Assembly: GCF_018917965.1 (NCBI RefSeq)
Contig: NZ_JAHLPP010000001.1
Span: 434,001 to 498,000, forward strand
From: Pseudoflavonifractor sp. MSJ-37
GTDB lineage: Bacteria > Bacillota > Clostridia > Oscillospirales > Oscillospiraceae
Reading direction: 5' to 3'
DNA length: 64,000 nucleotides
Shown: positions 17,211-24,295 of the stretch, one piece after another
Position numbering within the stretch: the first letter of the stretch is position 1
How the letters are laid out: each line of letters starts with the position of its first letter
The notes under the pieces: model-generated
What the model was told of the DNA's origin: nothing
Seen by the model: the letters and a program-made list of their open reading frames with translations, nothing else
Databases searched by the model: none
Position numbers and translations under genes: made by a program

Positions 17211-17558
17211 TTGAAACGACCTTTGGCATACATCACCGCCGCATGGTGCGGCGACCCCGACACGGATATGGAGATTGCGGCCCGCTACTGCCGGATGGCA
17301 TACGAAGCGGGCTTTTCTCCTATCTGCCCCATTCTCTATCTGCCGCTGTTCATTAACGACGCTATCCCGGAGGAACACAAGAACGGGATTGATATGCGCC
17401 GGGATATGTTGCGCCGCTCCCATGTGCTTGTGGTCTGCGGCGGCGAGGTGGACGAGGATGTGAAAAATGATATTGCCGTTGCCAAGCGGCTCAATATCAC
17501 GGCCACCACCCTTGACGGTATCCTGACCGTCAACCAGCAGGGCCGCCATGATGTTTGA
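17211..17558 (+). CDS. DUF4406-like nucleoside deoxyribosyltransferase-fold protein
   Basis: 115 residues starting at TTG 17211 with GGAGGG 9 nt upstream. The start AYITAAWCGDPDTDMEIAARYCRMAYEAGFSPICPILYLP is typical of DUF4406, related to nucleoside 2-deoxyribosyltransferases. Further on RRDMLRRSHVLVVCGGEVDEDVKNDIAVAKRLNI completes the small Rossmann-like fold. The substrate is unknown. It overlaps ardA by 11 nt, so the two are translationally coupled and probably act early after transfer. Confidence 0.75.
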   Translation: MKRPLAYITAAWCGDPDTDMEIAARYCRMAYEAGFSPICPILYLPLFINDAIPEEHKNGIDMRRDMLRRSHVLVVCGGEVDEDVKNDIAVAKRLNITATTLDGILTVNQQGRHDV

Positions 17559-18267
17559 AGCCTATGTGACCAATCTGGGGATGTACCCGGAACGGGGCGT
17601 TGAAGTCGGAGAATACCTGAGATTTCCCACTACCATTGAGGAAGTGCAGGCCCTGTTCTCCCGGATTGGCATAGACGGAAAACGCTATGAGGAATACTTC
17701 ATCACCGATTATCAGAGTGATGTGCTGGGACTGTATGACCACCTCGGAGAATACGAAAACCTTGACGAGTTAAATTTCTTGGCGCACCTTCTGGAAGAAA
17801 TGACCCCAGACGAGCTGGAAAAGCTGGAAGCAGTCATGGACGCCGGGGAGTACACAGGCAGCGTCAAGGATTTAATCAACCTGACCCAAAACCTTGACTG
17901 CTTCGAGTTTTATCCCGGAGTGAAGGACGAGGAAGAATTGGGCCGTATGTATATCTTGGAGTTTGAAGCTCTCACGGTGCCGGAGCACCTGATCGACTAC
18001 ATCGACTACGAGGCATACGGGCGGGATGTGCGTATCAACGAAGGTGGGCATTTTGCCCCCGGCGGCTATGTGTTCGACAATCAGAGTAAATTCATCGAGC
18101 ACTATACCGGGCTGGACGATATTCCTGAGGAATACTGCATTTCCCATGTCCAAGCCCGGGACGAGAAGGAGGAAACACGCTCCATCTTGGAGACAATCAA
18201 GCAGTTCAAGGAGGATCCGCCTGTTCCCCACAAGGACAAGACGGGGCCTTCCCATGAGGAACGGTAG
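17548..18267 (+). CDS. ardA: ArdA antirestriction protein
   Basis: 239 residues, very acidic, a DNA mimic that blocks type I restriction enzymes when the element enters a new cell. The sequence EAYVTNLGMYPERGVEVGEY, the ITDYQSD...LGEYENLDELNFLAHLL middle region and the IDYEAYGRDVRINEGG...FAPGGYVF segment are family hallmarks. The last ~40 residues (DEKEETRSILETIKQF...) extend beyond the usual ArdA length. Start ATGATG at 17548. A 23-bp palindrome follows the stop at once. Confidence 0.87.
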   Translation: MMFEAYVTNLGMYPERGVEVGEYLRFPTTIEEVQALFSRIGIDGKRYEEYFITDYQSDVLGLYDHLGEYENLDELNFLAHLLEEMTPDELEKLEAVMDAGEYTGSVKDLINLTQNLDCFEFYPGVKDEEELGRMYILEFEALTVPEHLIDYIDYEAYGRDVRINEGGHFAPGGYVFDNQSKFIEHYTGLDDIPEEYCISHVQARDEKEETRSILETIKQFKEDPPVPHKDKTGPSHEER

Positions 18268-18268
18268 A

Positions 18269-18291
18269 CCTCGGGCCAAGTTGGCCCGAGG
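18269..18291. promoter_or_regulatory. Candidate parS-like palindrome 3
   Basis: CCTCGGGCCAA-G-TTGGCCCGAGG, a perfect palindrome around a central G, 1 nt after the ardA stop. Confidence 0.5.
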
Positions 18292-18360
18292 TTCCACTAT
18301 CCGGGCGGCTCCCCGGGGCCCTCCCGATTTCCCTAAATTTCCCGGAGGAAAGGAGGCAGT

Positions 18361-18831
18361 ATGCAGGAATATGTAGAAGAACGGACAGTTGCCATATCCG
18401 TCAAAGCGGGCAAACTCTCGGGGCGGGCGCTGGCGGCGGCCTGCAAAAAAGTCCTGGCAGAAATGAAAAAGCACCATGAGGCGGCAAAACGGCCCCACGG
18501 CAGGCAGAGCGTAAAAAAGCTGATGAATCACTACGGCACCAAAAGCGCCATGACGCTGGTGGGAGCCCCCAAGGACTTTGACCGTATTGCCAAGGAGTTC
18601 CATGTGGACTACGCTTTTCACAAGACCAGTCCCGGCCACTACCTGCTGTTCTTCAAGGCAGATCAGGCGGATGCCATCACTGCGGCCTTCTCCAAATACA
18701 CGGAAAAGGTCATGGGCCGCAGTCAGGAAAGGCCGTCTATCCTCGGCCAGCTCCGGCAGTTCGTGGAACAGATAGCGGCAAGGCCCAAGCAGAAGGAACG
18801 GGCCAGAGAGGCGGTGAAGGAAGAACGGTAA
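18361..18831 (+). CDS. pcfB: PcfB family (DUF3801) conjugation protein
   Basis: 156 residues. The segment AGKLSGRALAAACKKVLAEM and GRQSVKKLMNHYGTKSAM match DUF3801/PcfB, an accessory of the coupling protein in enterococcal and Tn1549-type systems. It ends in a basic tail. ATG 18361 has AAGGAGG at good distance. Directly followed by virD4, its functional partner. Confidence 0.8.
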   Translation: MQEYVEERTVAISVKAGKLSGRALAAACKKVLAEMKKHHEAAKRPHGRQSVKKLMNHYGTKSAMTLVGAPKDFDRIAKEFHVDYAFHKTSPGHYLLFFKADQADAITAAFSKYTEKVMGRSQERPSILGQLRQFVEQIAARPKQKERAREAVKEER

Positions 18832-19775
18832 GCAAGAAAATCAAGAAATATGTACTTCCATATTTCCCGTATCTCATAGCCTTTTGGTTTTTCTCCAAGT
18901 GCGGCACCGCCTACCGCATGGCGGCTGGGGCCAACCTCGGGGAAAAACTGTTCGGCATGGTCAAGACCATCGGCCCGGTGTTTCAGTCCTATGCGCCTGG
19001 GCTGGGGCTTTTCGACCTCGCCGTGGGCGTGGCCGGAGCCGTAATATTGTACTTTGTGGTACAGTCCAAAATCAAAAAGGCCCGGAAGTTTCGCAGGGAT
19101 ATGGAATACGGCTCAGCCCGATGGGGCAACGAAAAGGACATCAAGCCCTTTGTCGATCCCAAGTTTGAAAACAATATGCTGCTGACCGCCACGGAACGGC
19201 TCACCATGAACACCCGTCCGAAAAATCCCGCCAATGCCCGCAACCTCAATTTTTGCGGAATCGGCTCGTCCGGCTCCGGCAAGACCCGCTTTTGGCTCAC
19301 GCCGCAGCTCCTGCAAGCCCATTCTTCCTATGTGGTGGTAGACCCCAAGGGCGGCGTGCTGGGGCAGGTCGGTACATTTTTGCAAAAACGGGGCTATAAA
19401 ATCAAGGTGTTCAACAGCATTGATTTTTCAAAATCCATGCACTATAACCCGCTGGCGTATATCAAGACCGAGGCGGACATTCTAAAGTTTGTCAACGCCC
19501 TTATTTCCAACACCAAGGGCGAGGGTAAGGAGGGCGATCCGTTCTGGACAAAGGCGGAAACGCTTTTGTACTGCGCTCTGCTGGGCTACATCATTTTTGA
19601 GGGAGCCGAGGAGGATCGGAACATGAATACGCTGGTGGACATGATCTCCGGCATGGAGGTCAAGGAGGATGACGAGGACTTTCTCAACGCCGTGGACTAT
19701 ATGTTCAAGGGGCTGGAGCAGCGCAAGCCGAATTGCTTTGCGGTGAAGCAGTATAAAAAATACAAGCTCAGCAGC
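18828..19775 (+). pseudogene. virD4: VirD4/TraG coupling protein, 5' half (interrupted)
   Basis: The frame from about 18828 encodes two membrane helices (YVLPYFPYLIAFWFF; GLFDLAVGVAGAVILYFVV), the conserved YGSARWGNEKDIKPF and Walker A GSSGSGKTRF (about residue 145). It runs to ..QYKKYKLSSG, where foreign sequence begins at 19776/19778. The gene continues at 35490 with GKTAKSILIS in the same frame. No canonical start codon is visible at the expected N-terminus (codon 18828 is GTA); ATG 18918 is the first good one and would drop the first membrane helix. As it stands no functional coupling ATPase is made, because the Walker B part is 15.7 kb away. Confidence 0.85.
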
Positions 19776-19865
19776 GGTGTTGTATGCTCTAAAAGACTTC
19801 TTAATCAAGCGGTTTGGAAGTCTCTTAGAACACACAACCTAAAACCGAAGAAAGGAGCGCAAGTT

Positions 19866-21752
19866 ATGAAAAAAAACGAGAAAATCACTGCTCTGTATGA
19901 ACGATTGAGCCGTGATGACTTTGGCAAAGATGATGACCGACAGCGTGAGAGCAATTCCATTTCCAACCAAAAAGCAATGTTGGAGGAGTTCGCCGCACGG
20001 CAGGGGTTTACGAACATTGTTCATTTCACGGACGATGGCATTAGCGGCACTTGCTTTGACCGTCCCGGATTTCTGGCAATGATGAAAGAGGTTGAAGCCG
20101 GGAATGTGGAGTATTTGTGCATCAAGGACATGAGCCGCATGGGTCGTGACTATCTGAAAGTCGGTCAGATTATGGAAATCCTGCGTCAGCGTGGCGTTCG
20201 CCTTATCGCCATCAATGACGGCGTGGACAGTGCCAGAGGGGACGATGATTTTACCCCTTTCCGCAACATTATGAACGAATACTACGCCAGAGACACCAGC
20301 CGTAAAATCCGTTCCACTTTCCAGTCCAAAGGCAAGACCGGCAAGCACCTCACAGGCACGGTCATTTACGGCTATCTTTGGAACGAAGCCAGAGACCAAT
20401 GGTTGGTTGACCCCGAAGCCGCCGAGGTGGTCAAGCGCATCTTTGCCATGACGATTGAGGGCTACGGTCCGTATCAGATCGCCAGCAAACTGAAATCGGA
20501 AAAGGTGCTTATTCCGTCTGCTTACCTTGCCCAACACGGCGAGGGCGTGAACAAAAACAAGACTTTCAAAGATATGTACGGCTGGGGTTCTTCCACCATC
20601 TGCAACATTCTTGAAAAGCGTGAATATCTGGGACACACCATCAATTTCAAGACCCGAAAGCACTTCAAGGACAAGAAAAGCCATTATGTCCCGGAGGACG
20701 AATGGACAATTTTCGAGAATACCCATGAGCCTATCATTGACCAGCAGACCTTTGACCTTGTGCAGAAAATCCGTGGGAATGTCAGACGCTACCCGGACGG
20801 CTGGGGCGAAGCAGCTCCCCTCACAGGCTTGCTTTATTGTGCCGATTGCGGCGGCAAGATGTATGTCCACCGTACCAACAACGGCAAGCGTATTTCTCAA
20901 TATACCTGTTCCCAATACAGCAAAGTCCCAGTTGGAAAGCTCTGCAAGACCCAGCACCGTATCAATGAAGATGTGGTACTGTCCCTTGTTTCCGAAATGC
21001 TCAAAGCCATTGCCGAGTATGCGAAGCATGACCGAGCCGAGTTTGTCCGAGTGGTACAGGAAGCGCAGTCCAGCCAGCAGACAGCAGAGGTTAAGAAACA
21101 GCGGATACGCCTTGCCACCGCAAAGCAGAGAGTGTCCGAACTGGAAGTCCTGCTCTGTAAAATCTATGAGGACAACATTTTAGGAAAGCTGTCCGACAGC
21201 AGATACGCCACTCTGGACGCTCAATACGAAAAGGAACAGTCCGAGCTTACCGCTGAAATCTCTGCTCTGGAAAAGGCTATCAGGAGTTATGAAAAGCACG
21301 AAAAGGACGCTGATCGTTTTATCGCTCTGATTGACAAGTATGAGAACTTCGACAAGCTGACCATTGCTATGCTCAACGAGTTTATCGAGAAAATCCTTGT
21401 GCATGAGCGTGACCGCAAAGGCAGTATACAGACCACACAGGAGGTCGAGATTTACTTCAATTTTGTCGGTCGATTTGTTCCCCCGGCGTTTGGTGAAGTG
21501 GAGCTTACCCCGGAGGAATTAGAGGAAATCCGCAAGCGTGAGGAACGCAAGGACAGGCTTCATCAGAACTACTTGAAGCGGAAAGCCAGCGGAGCGCAGA
21601 AGCGATACGAGGACAAAATCAAGAAGCGGAAAAAGGCAGAAATTGAAGCTAAGAAAGCCGCCATTCGTGCGGAGGACATTGCAAAGGGCGTGTTCGTCCC
21701 TGTCAGCAGTTTACCGCAGAGAGAGCCGATGAAAGGAGTACAAACAGCATGA
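19866..21752 (+). CDS. Large serine recombinase, TnpX-like (virD4-inserted element)
   Basis: 628 residues from ATG 19866, which has AAAGGAGCG about 7 nt upstream. Catalytic Ser15 lies in YERLSRDD. It has the recombinase domain, a zinc ribbon (CADCGGKM), a coiled coil (about 390-450) and a DUF4368-like end, and is closely similar in layout to the recombinase at 865 but without its two extra Cys motifs. It starts about 90 nt from the element's left end. The reading frame is open leftward through the junction into virD4, so a 944-codon virD4-recombinase frame exists from ATG 18918. In the circular form tnpW would lie 132 nt upstream of it. Confidence 0.93.
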   Translation: MKKNEKITALYERLSRDDFGKDDDRQRESNSISNQKAMLEEFAARQGFTNIVHFTDDGISGTCFDRPGFLAMMKEVEAGNVEYLCIKDMSRMGRDYLKVGQIMEILRQRGVRLIAINDGVDSARGDDDFTPFRNIMNEYYARDTSRKIRSTFQSKGKTGKHLTGTVIYGYLWNEARDQWLVDPEAAEVVKRIFAMTIEGYGPYQIASKLKSEKVLIPSAYLAQHGEGVNKNKTFKDMYGWGSSTICNILEKREYLGHTINFKTRKHFKDKKSHYVPEDEWTIFENTHEPIIDQQTFDLVQKIRGNVRRYPDGWGEAAPLTGLLYCADCGGKMYVHRTNNGKRISQYTCSQYSKVPVGKLCKTQHRINEDVVLSLVSEMLKAIAEYAKHDRAEFVRVVQEAQSSQQTAEVKKQRIRLATAKQRVSELEVLLCKIYEDNILGKLSDSRYATLDAQYEKEQSELTAEISALEKAIRSYEKHEKDADRFIALIDKYENFDKLTIAMLNEFIEKILVHERDRKGSIQTTQEVEIYFNFVGRFVPPAFGEVELTPEELEEIRKREERKDRLHQNYLKRKASGAQKRYEDKIKKRKKAEIEAKKAAIRAEDIAKGVFVPVSSLPQREPMKGVQTA

Positions 21753-22093
21753 ATATCACTTACACACAGAACGGAGATTATCTTATCCCGGACATCGTTA
21801 TCCGCAAGACCAAGCCCCTCAGACACTACGGCAGACTTCGCAAGGCGTATCTGGAAATGCACCGCCCGATACTGTTCAATGAGCTGGTACTATCCGACAA
21901 GCTCTTTGAGCATTGCGCCGAGATTGACGAAGCGGCACGAAACCGCATGGAGCTGATCGTGCCAGAGCTGGCAAAGCAGTACGGCGTGACAGAGCAACTG
22001 AAAGCTGAAAACCAAATGGAATGGGTGCGGCAGATGAACGCTTGCAAGGCGCAGGCAGAGGAAGTTGTGAAGTTTGAGCTGATTTATGACTGA
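21749..22093 (+). CDS. tnpV: Transposon-encoded protein TnpV
   Basis: 114 residues. The segment LRHYGRLRKAYLEMHRP and NELVLSDKLFEHCAEIDEAA identify TnpV, a small protein commonly following TnpX-type recombinases. ATG 21749 overlaps the recombinase stop by 4 nt (ATGA), so translation is coupled. The function is not known; a helper in excision is the usual guess. Confidence 0.85.
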   Translation: MNITYTQNGDYLIPDIVIRKTKPLRHYGRLRKAYLEMHRPILFNELVLSDKLFEHCAEIDEAARNRMELIVPELAKQYGVTEQLKAENQMEWVRQMNACKAQAEEVVKFELIYD

Positions 22094-22098
22094 TACTG

Positions 22099-22133
22099 AG
22101 AGCGCCCGGACGAAAAATGTTTGGGCGCTCTTA
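22099..22133 (+). terminator. Hairpin after tnpV
   Basis: AGAGCGCCC faces GGGCGCTCT around a 15-nt loop, 5 nt after the tnpV stop. The T run is short (TTACTG). Confidence 0.5.
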
Positions 22134-22177
22134 CTGTATGAATAAATTGTAATTCTCCCATGATAAAGAAGTAAATG

Positions 22178-22242
22178 TTGTAAAGGAAACTTGACAAGAG
22201 ATGCGTGTCATGCTATAGTAAGTTTGTAAAGGAAACTTGTCA
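22178..22242 (+). promoter_or_regulatory. Promoter bracketed by two direct-repeat operators
   Basis: TTGACA (22191-22196), 17-nt spacer, TATAGT (22214-22219). The 19-mers TTGTAAAGGAAACTTGACA (22178-22196) and TTGTAAAGGAAACTTGTCA (22224-22242) flank it; they differ at one base. This is the expected layout for autoregulation by the XRE protein just downstream. Confidence 0.75.
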
Positions 22243-22259
22243 TGCAAGGAGGCGTTTTT

Positions 22260-22475
22260 TTGAAGAATAAAGTTGAGCAGTTACGAAAGGAGCGAGGATT
22301 AAATCAAGATGATTTTGCAAAAATGCTTTGTGTTTCAAGACAAACCATTAGTTCAATCGAAACAGGAAAGTATAATCCATCATTGGAATTAGCTTTTGCA
22401 ATTTCAGACTTTTTTGGCAAACGGATTGAAGAAATCTTTATCTATGAAAGAGGTGCAGAAAATGAAAAAGAGTAA
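22260..22475 (+). CDS. XRE-family regulator
   Basis: 71 residues from TTG 22260, chosen because AAGGAGG sits about 8 nt upstream; the ATG at 22242 is inside the operator and upstream of that ribosome site. HTH at LNQDDFAKMLCVSRQTISSIETGKYNPS. It is a compact single-domain repressor of the kind paired with small membrane proteins. It overlaps the next gene by 14 nt and probably binds the two TTGTAAAGGAAACTTG repeats in its own promoter. Confidence 0.85.
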   Translation: MKNKVEQLRKERGLNQDDFAKMLCVSRQTISSIETGKYNPSLELAFAISDFFGKRIEEIFIYERGAENEKE

Positions 22476-22905
22476 TTTGATAACCGGGATATTATATGTG
22501 CTTTTCGGTGTGGCTTGTTTGATTGTTGCGCTGTTGATTGAAACAAAGTTAGAGGGCATTTTATGGGGCTTTGCTGGCGCAGGTATCTTCCCCGGAATTA
22601 TGATGATATGCAAATATTTTTATTGGAGTTCCCCCAAAAATAAAGAGCGATACGAAGAGCGTTTGGAGAACGAACGAATTGAACAGCATGACGAGTTGAA
22701 AACAAAAATCAGAGATAGAGCCGGAAGATATACTTACAGCTTAGGACTGCTGGTTGTTTGTTTCTCCATTTTGATTTTCGGTATTCTCGGAGCATTGGAA
22801 GTCATTGATAATGCACGCATGATTGTACTCTATCTCAGCGGATATTTACTGTTTCAAGTTATCGCAGGAATTGTCATTTTTAATAAGCTGATGAAAAAGT
22901 ATTAA
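22462..22905 (+). CDS. Four-helix membrane protein paired with XRE regulator
   Basis: 147 residues. Two hydrophobic helices near the N-terminus (ITGILYVLFGVACLIVALL; GILWGFAGAGIFPGIMMI), a charged cytoplasmic middle (SSPKNKERYEERLENERIEQ) and two helices near the C-terminus. ATG 22462 has AGAGGTG upstream inside the XRE gene. I do not recognise a named family. Pairs of a short XRE protein and a membrane protein are common in Firmicutes and often respond to envelope stress or toxins, but no function can be read here. Confidence 0.7.
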   Translation: MKKSNLITGILYVLFGVACLIVALLIETKLEGILWGFAGAGIFPGIMMICKYFYWSSPKNKERYEERLENERIEQHDELKTKIRDRAGRYTYSLGLLVVCFSILIFGILGALEVIDNARMIVLYLSGYLLFQVIAGIVIFNKLMKKY

Positions 22906-22928
22906 GGAAAAATCCCTTTAGGAACTAA

Positions 22929-22962
22929 AGGGCGCACTTCTATACTCTCCTATCGGGAGTAT
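22929..22962 (-). other. oriT: Candidate oriT of the second MOBQ relaxase
   Basis: AGGGCGCACTT at 22929-22939 repeats the IncQ-type nic core seen at 5791 and is followed by a hairpin (ATACTC...GAGTAT, 22943-22960). It belongs to the same element as the relaxase at 31780. The remaining sequence to 23178 has no gene. Confidence 0.6.
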
Positions 22963-23178
22963 CGTGCGTCCTGCGGAGCTTCATTCTCTGTCAGCAGAAA
23001 AAAGCTGCATGAGCGAGAATGTTTCGTCACTTCGTTCCGTCAAGGTGGCTACACCCCCTTGCGCCGCTTGTGCGGCTATCCCCTGTGTACTTGCCGTCCG
23101 CAAACGGTTTTGACAAACCGTTCGCCGCCAACAAGTTTGAAAATCAAGAATCTTAATTTGATAAAGGAGTGTGATTCT

Positions 23179-23252
23179 ATGAAAAAGAAATTACCCATAA
23201 TCCTCTTGGGTGTTATTTTGGCTTGTGTGTTGGTTTTCGGTTTAGGTCAGTT
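23179..23252 (+). pseudogene. 5' fragment of a secreted or membrane protein gene, cut by the IME
   Basis: ATG 23179 with AAAGGAG upstream encodes MKKKLPIILLGVILACVLVF plus GLGQF, a signal peptide or membrane anchor. Inserted DNA starts at about 23251. The frame continues in the insert to 23469 but composition changes at once, so that tail is not native. The rest of the gene is at 30866-31327. Joining at a shared TT gives GLGQFLYANNDIGKTAN in frame. Confidence 0.65.
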
Positions 23253-23374
23253 TACAAGGAACTACACGCAGACCGTGAAACGGGCTGCTGACAACAAACG
23301 GCGCTATGCTCCCGGCTGGGTGCATAGCACCTGTTTGTTGCGGGGGTTTCCAAAGGGGGCAGCGCCCCATTTGG

Positions 23375-23412
23375 CACACGACTTTGCGGAGCAAAGTGTA
23401 GTGTGTTATACG
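23375..23412 (+). other. oriT: MOBV-type oriT (pMV158-like)
   Basis: Hairpin CACACGACTTTGC-GGA-GCAAAGTGTAGTGTG followed by TTATACG reproduces the pMV158 origin: the stem-loop, the TAGTGTG motif and TTATAC after the nick (expected between 23405 and 23406). The matching MobV relaxase is 4.7 kb downstream in the same IME. Confidence 0.75.
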
Positions 23413-23990
23413 CTCTGTCGGCGTTGCCCTGAAAATACCGTTGCCGCCGGGGAGGGCAAGGGCATTTGACGCGGCAGGAAAGCAGGGCTTTGTTTGGGGC
23501 TGGTAAGCCGGAAACAAAGGGCTGATTTCAGCAGCAGACAGGGCGTATTATGAAAGCCCCCGTCCCTCGTCCTCCGCCCCCGGCCTATGGGACAAAAAGT
23601 CCCAAAGCTCTGGACACCGTGACCAGATGTGTGGCCACACTCCGGGAAAAGTAGCAGGACGGCAGGAAACCGTCAAGGCTGAAATGAATGGGCTGACGCC
23701 CGGCCTTGACCGTTCCCCGCCGCCCCGCTGGATGGGTGGACAAGGTGGCCAATCCCTAAAAGTGTTTGGCCGCACTCGTTCATTTTGGGGCCTTTCTTCT
23801 CCCAAAATTGAAATGGGCGGGAAAGCCCTAAAATGGCTTTCCCGCCTTGATTACCCATTAGCAAAGACGGGCGAGACTGTCAACGGCGGCGCTGAAAGCG
23901 CCGTTCATCTTGACCGTTGACTGGCTCGCCTGGCTTTGCTACTGCCCGTAAGAGATGGAAAAACAAGATGGAAAACAAGGTTAAAAATGG
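23413..23990. other. Gene-free, highly structured region
   Basis: No convincing gene. Several nested inverted repeats occur: GGGCGGGAAAGCC faces GGCTTTCCCGCC (about 23817-23854), and a composite fold around 23867-23935 in which CGGGCGAG faces CTCGCC, GTCAACGG faces CCGTTGAC, and GGCGCT faces AGCGCC. It may be an RNA, a replication or single-strand origin for the IME, or both. Confidence 0.4.
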
Positions 23991-24250
23991 TTGACAAGTC
24001 TATCGGATGTGTGTTATACTGTGCGACAGTTTGAGATTGGAAGGAGGCTTACGTGTGTTAATTTGTGTACGCTAATAAGCAATAAAAAGTAGAAGTACCT
24101 TTCCACATGATGGTGGGCTTTTTTTGCGTGCGTATGCAAAGGAACACGTAGGTTTGACACGAGCAGTCTTTGAACTGTATCGTGGTGTTTTTTCGTGCTT
24201 TGTTGTTATGCAGGCGTCTGCCCTCTCTGTGGGACAACGCCTGCTTTTTA
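23991..24250 (+). promoter_or_regulatory. Promoter and attenuator leader of the efflux gene
   Basis: TTGACA (23991-23996), 18-nt spacer, TATACT (24015-24020). The 270-nt leader then holds a short leader peptide (24055-24075) and three hairpins each followed by a T run: CCAC/GTGG then T7 (about 24102-24125), CACGA-CAGT/ACTG-TCGTG then T6 (24158-24193), and GCAGGCGT/ACGCCTGC then T5 (24210-24249). This is the layout of ribosome-stalling transcription attenuation seen ahead of macrolide and tetracycline resistance genes. Confidence 0.65.
24055..24075 (+). CDS. Leader peptide of the efflux gene
   Basis: GTG TTA ATT TGT GTA CGC TAA encodes MLICVR, with AAGGAGG ending 7 nt upstream of the GTG, a much stronger ribosome site than chance would give. 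It ends in Arg shortly before the stop, as several drug-stalled leaders do. An alternative GTG two bases earlier gives only two codons. Confidence 0.5.
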   Translation: MLICVR

Positions 24251-24295
24251 TTGCAGAAACAAAGGAACAATGCAATAAAAAAGGAGGTTCGCATT

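Noticed and set aside
23253-23469. Continuation of the 23179 frame to 23469 as a real protein
   Set aside because: Beyond about 23252 the sequence belongs to the inserted IME, including its oriT, and the residues lack any coherent pattern.
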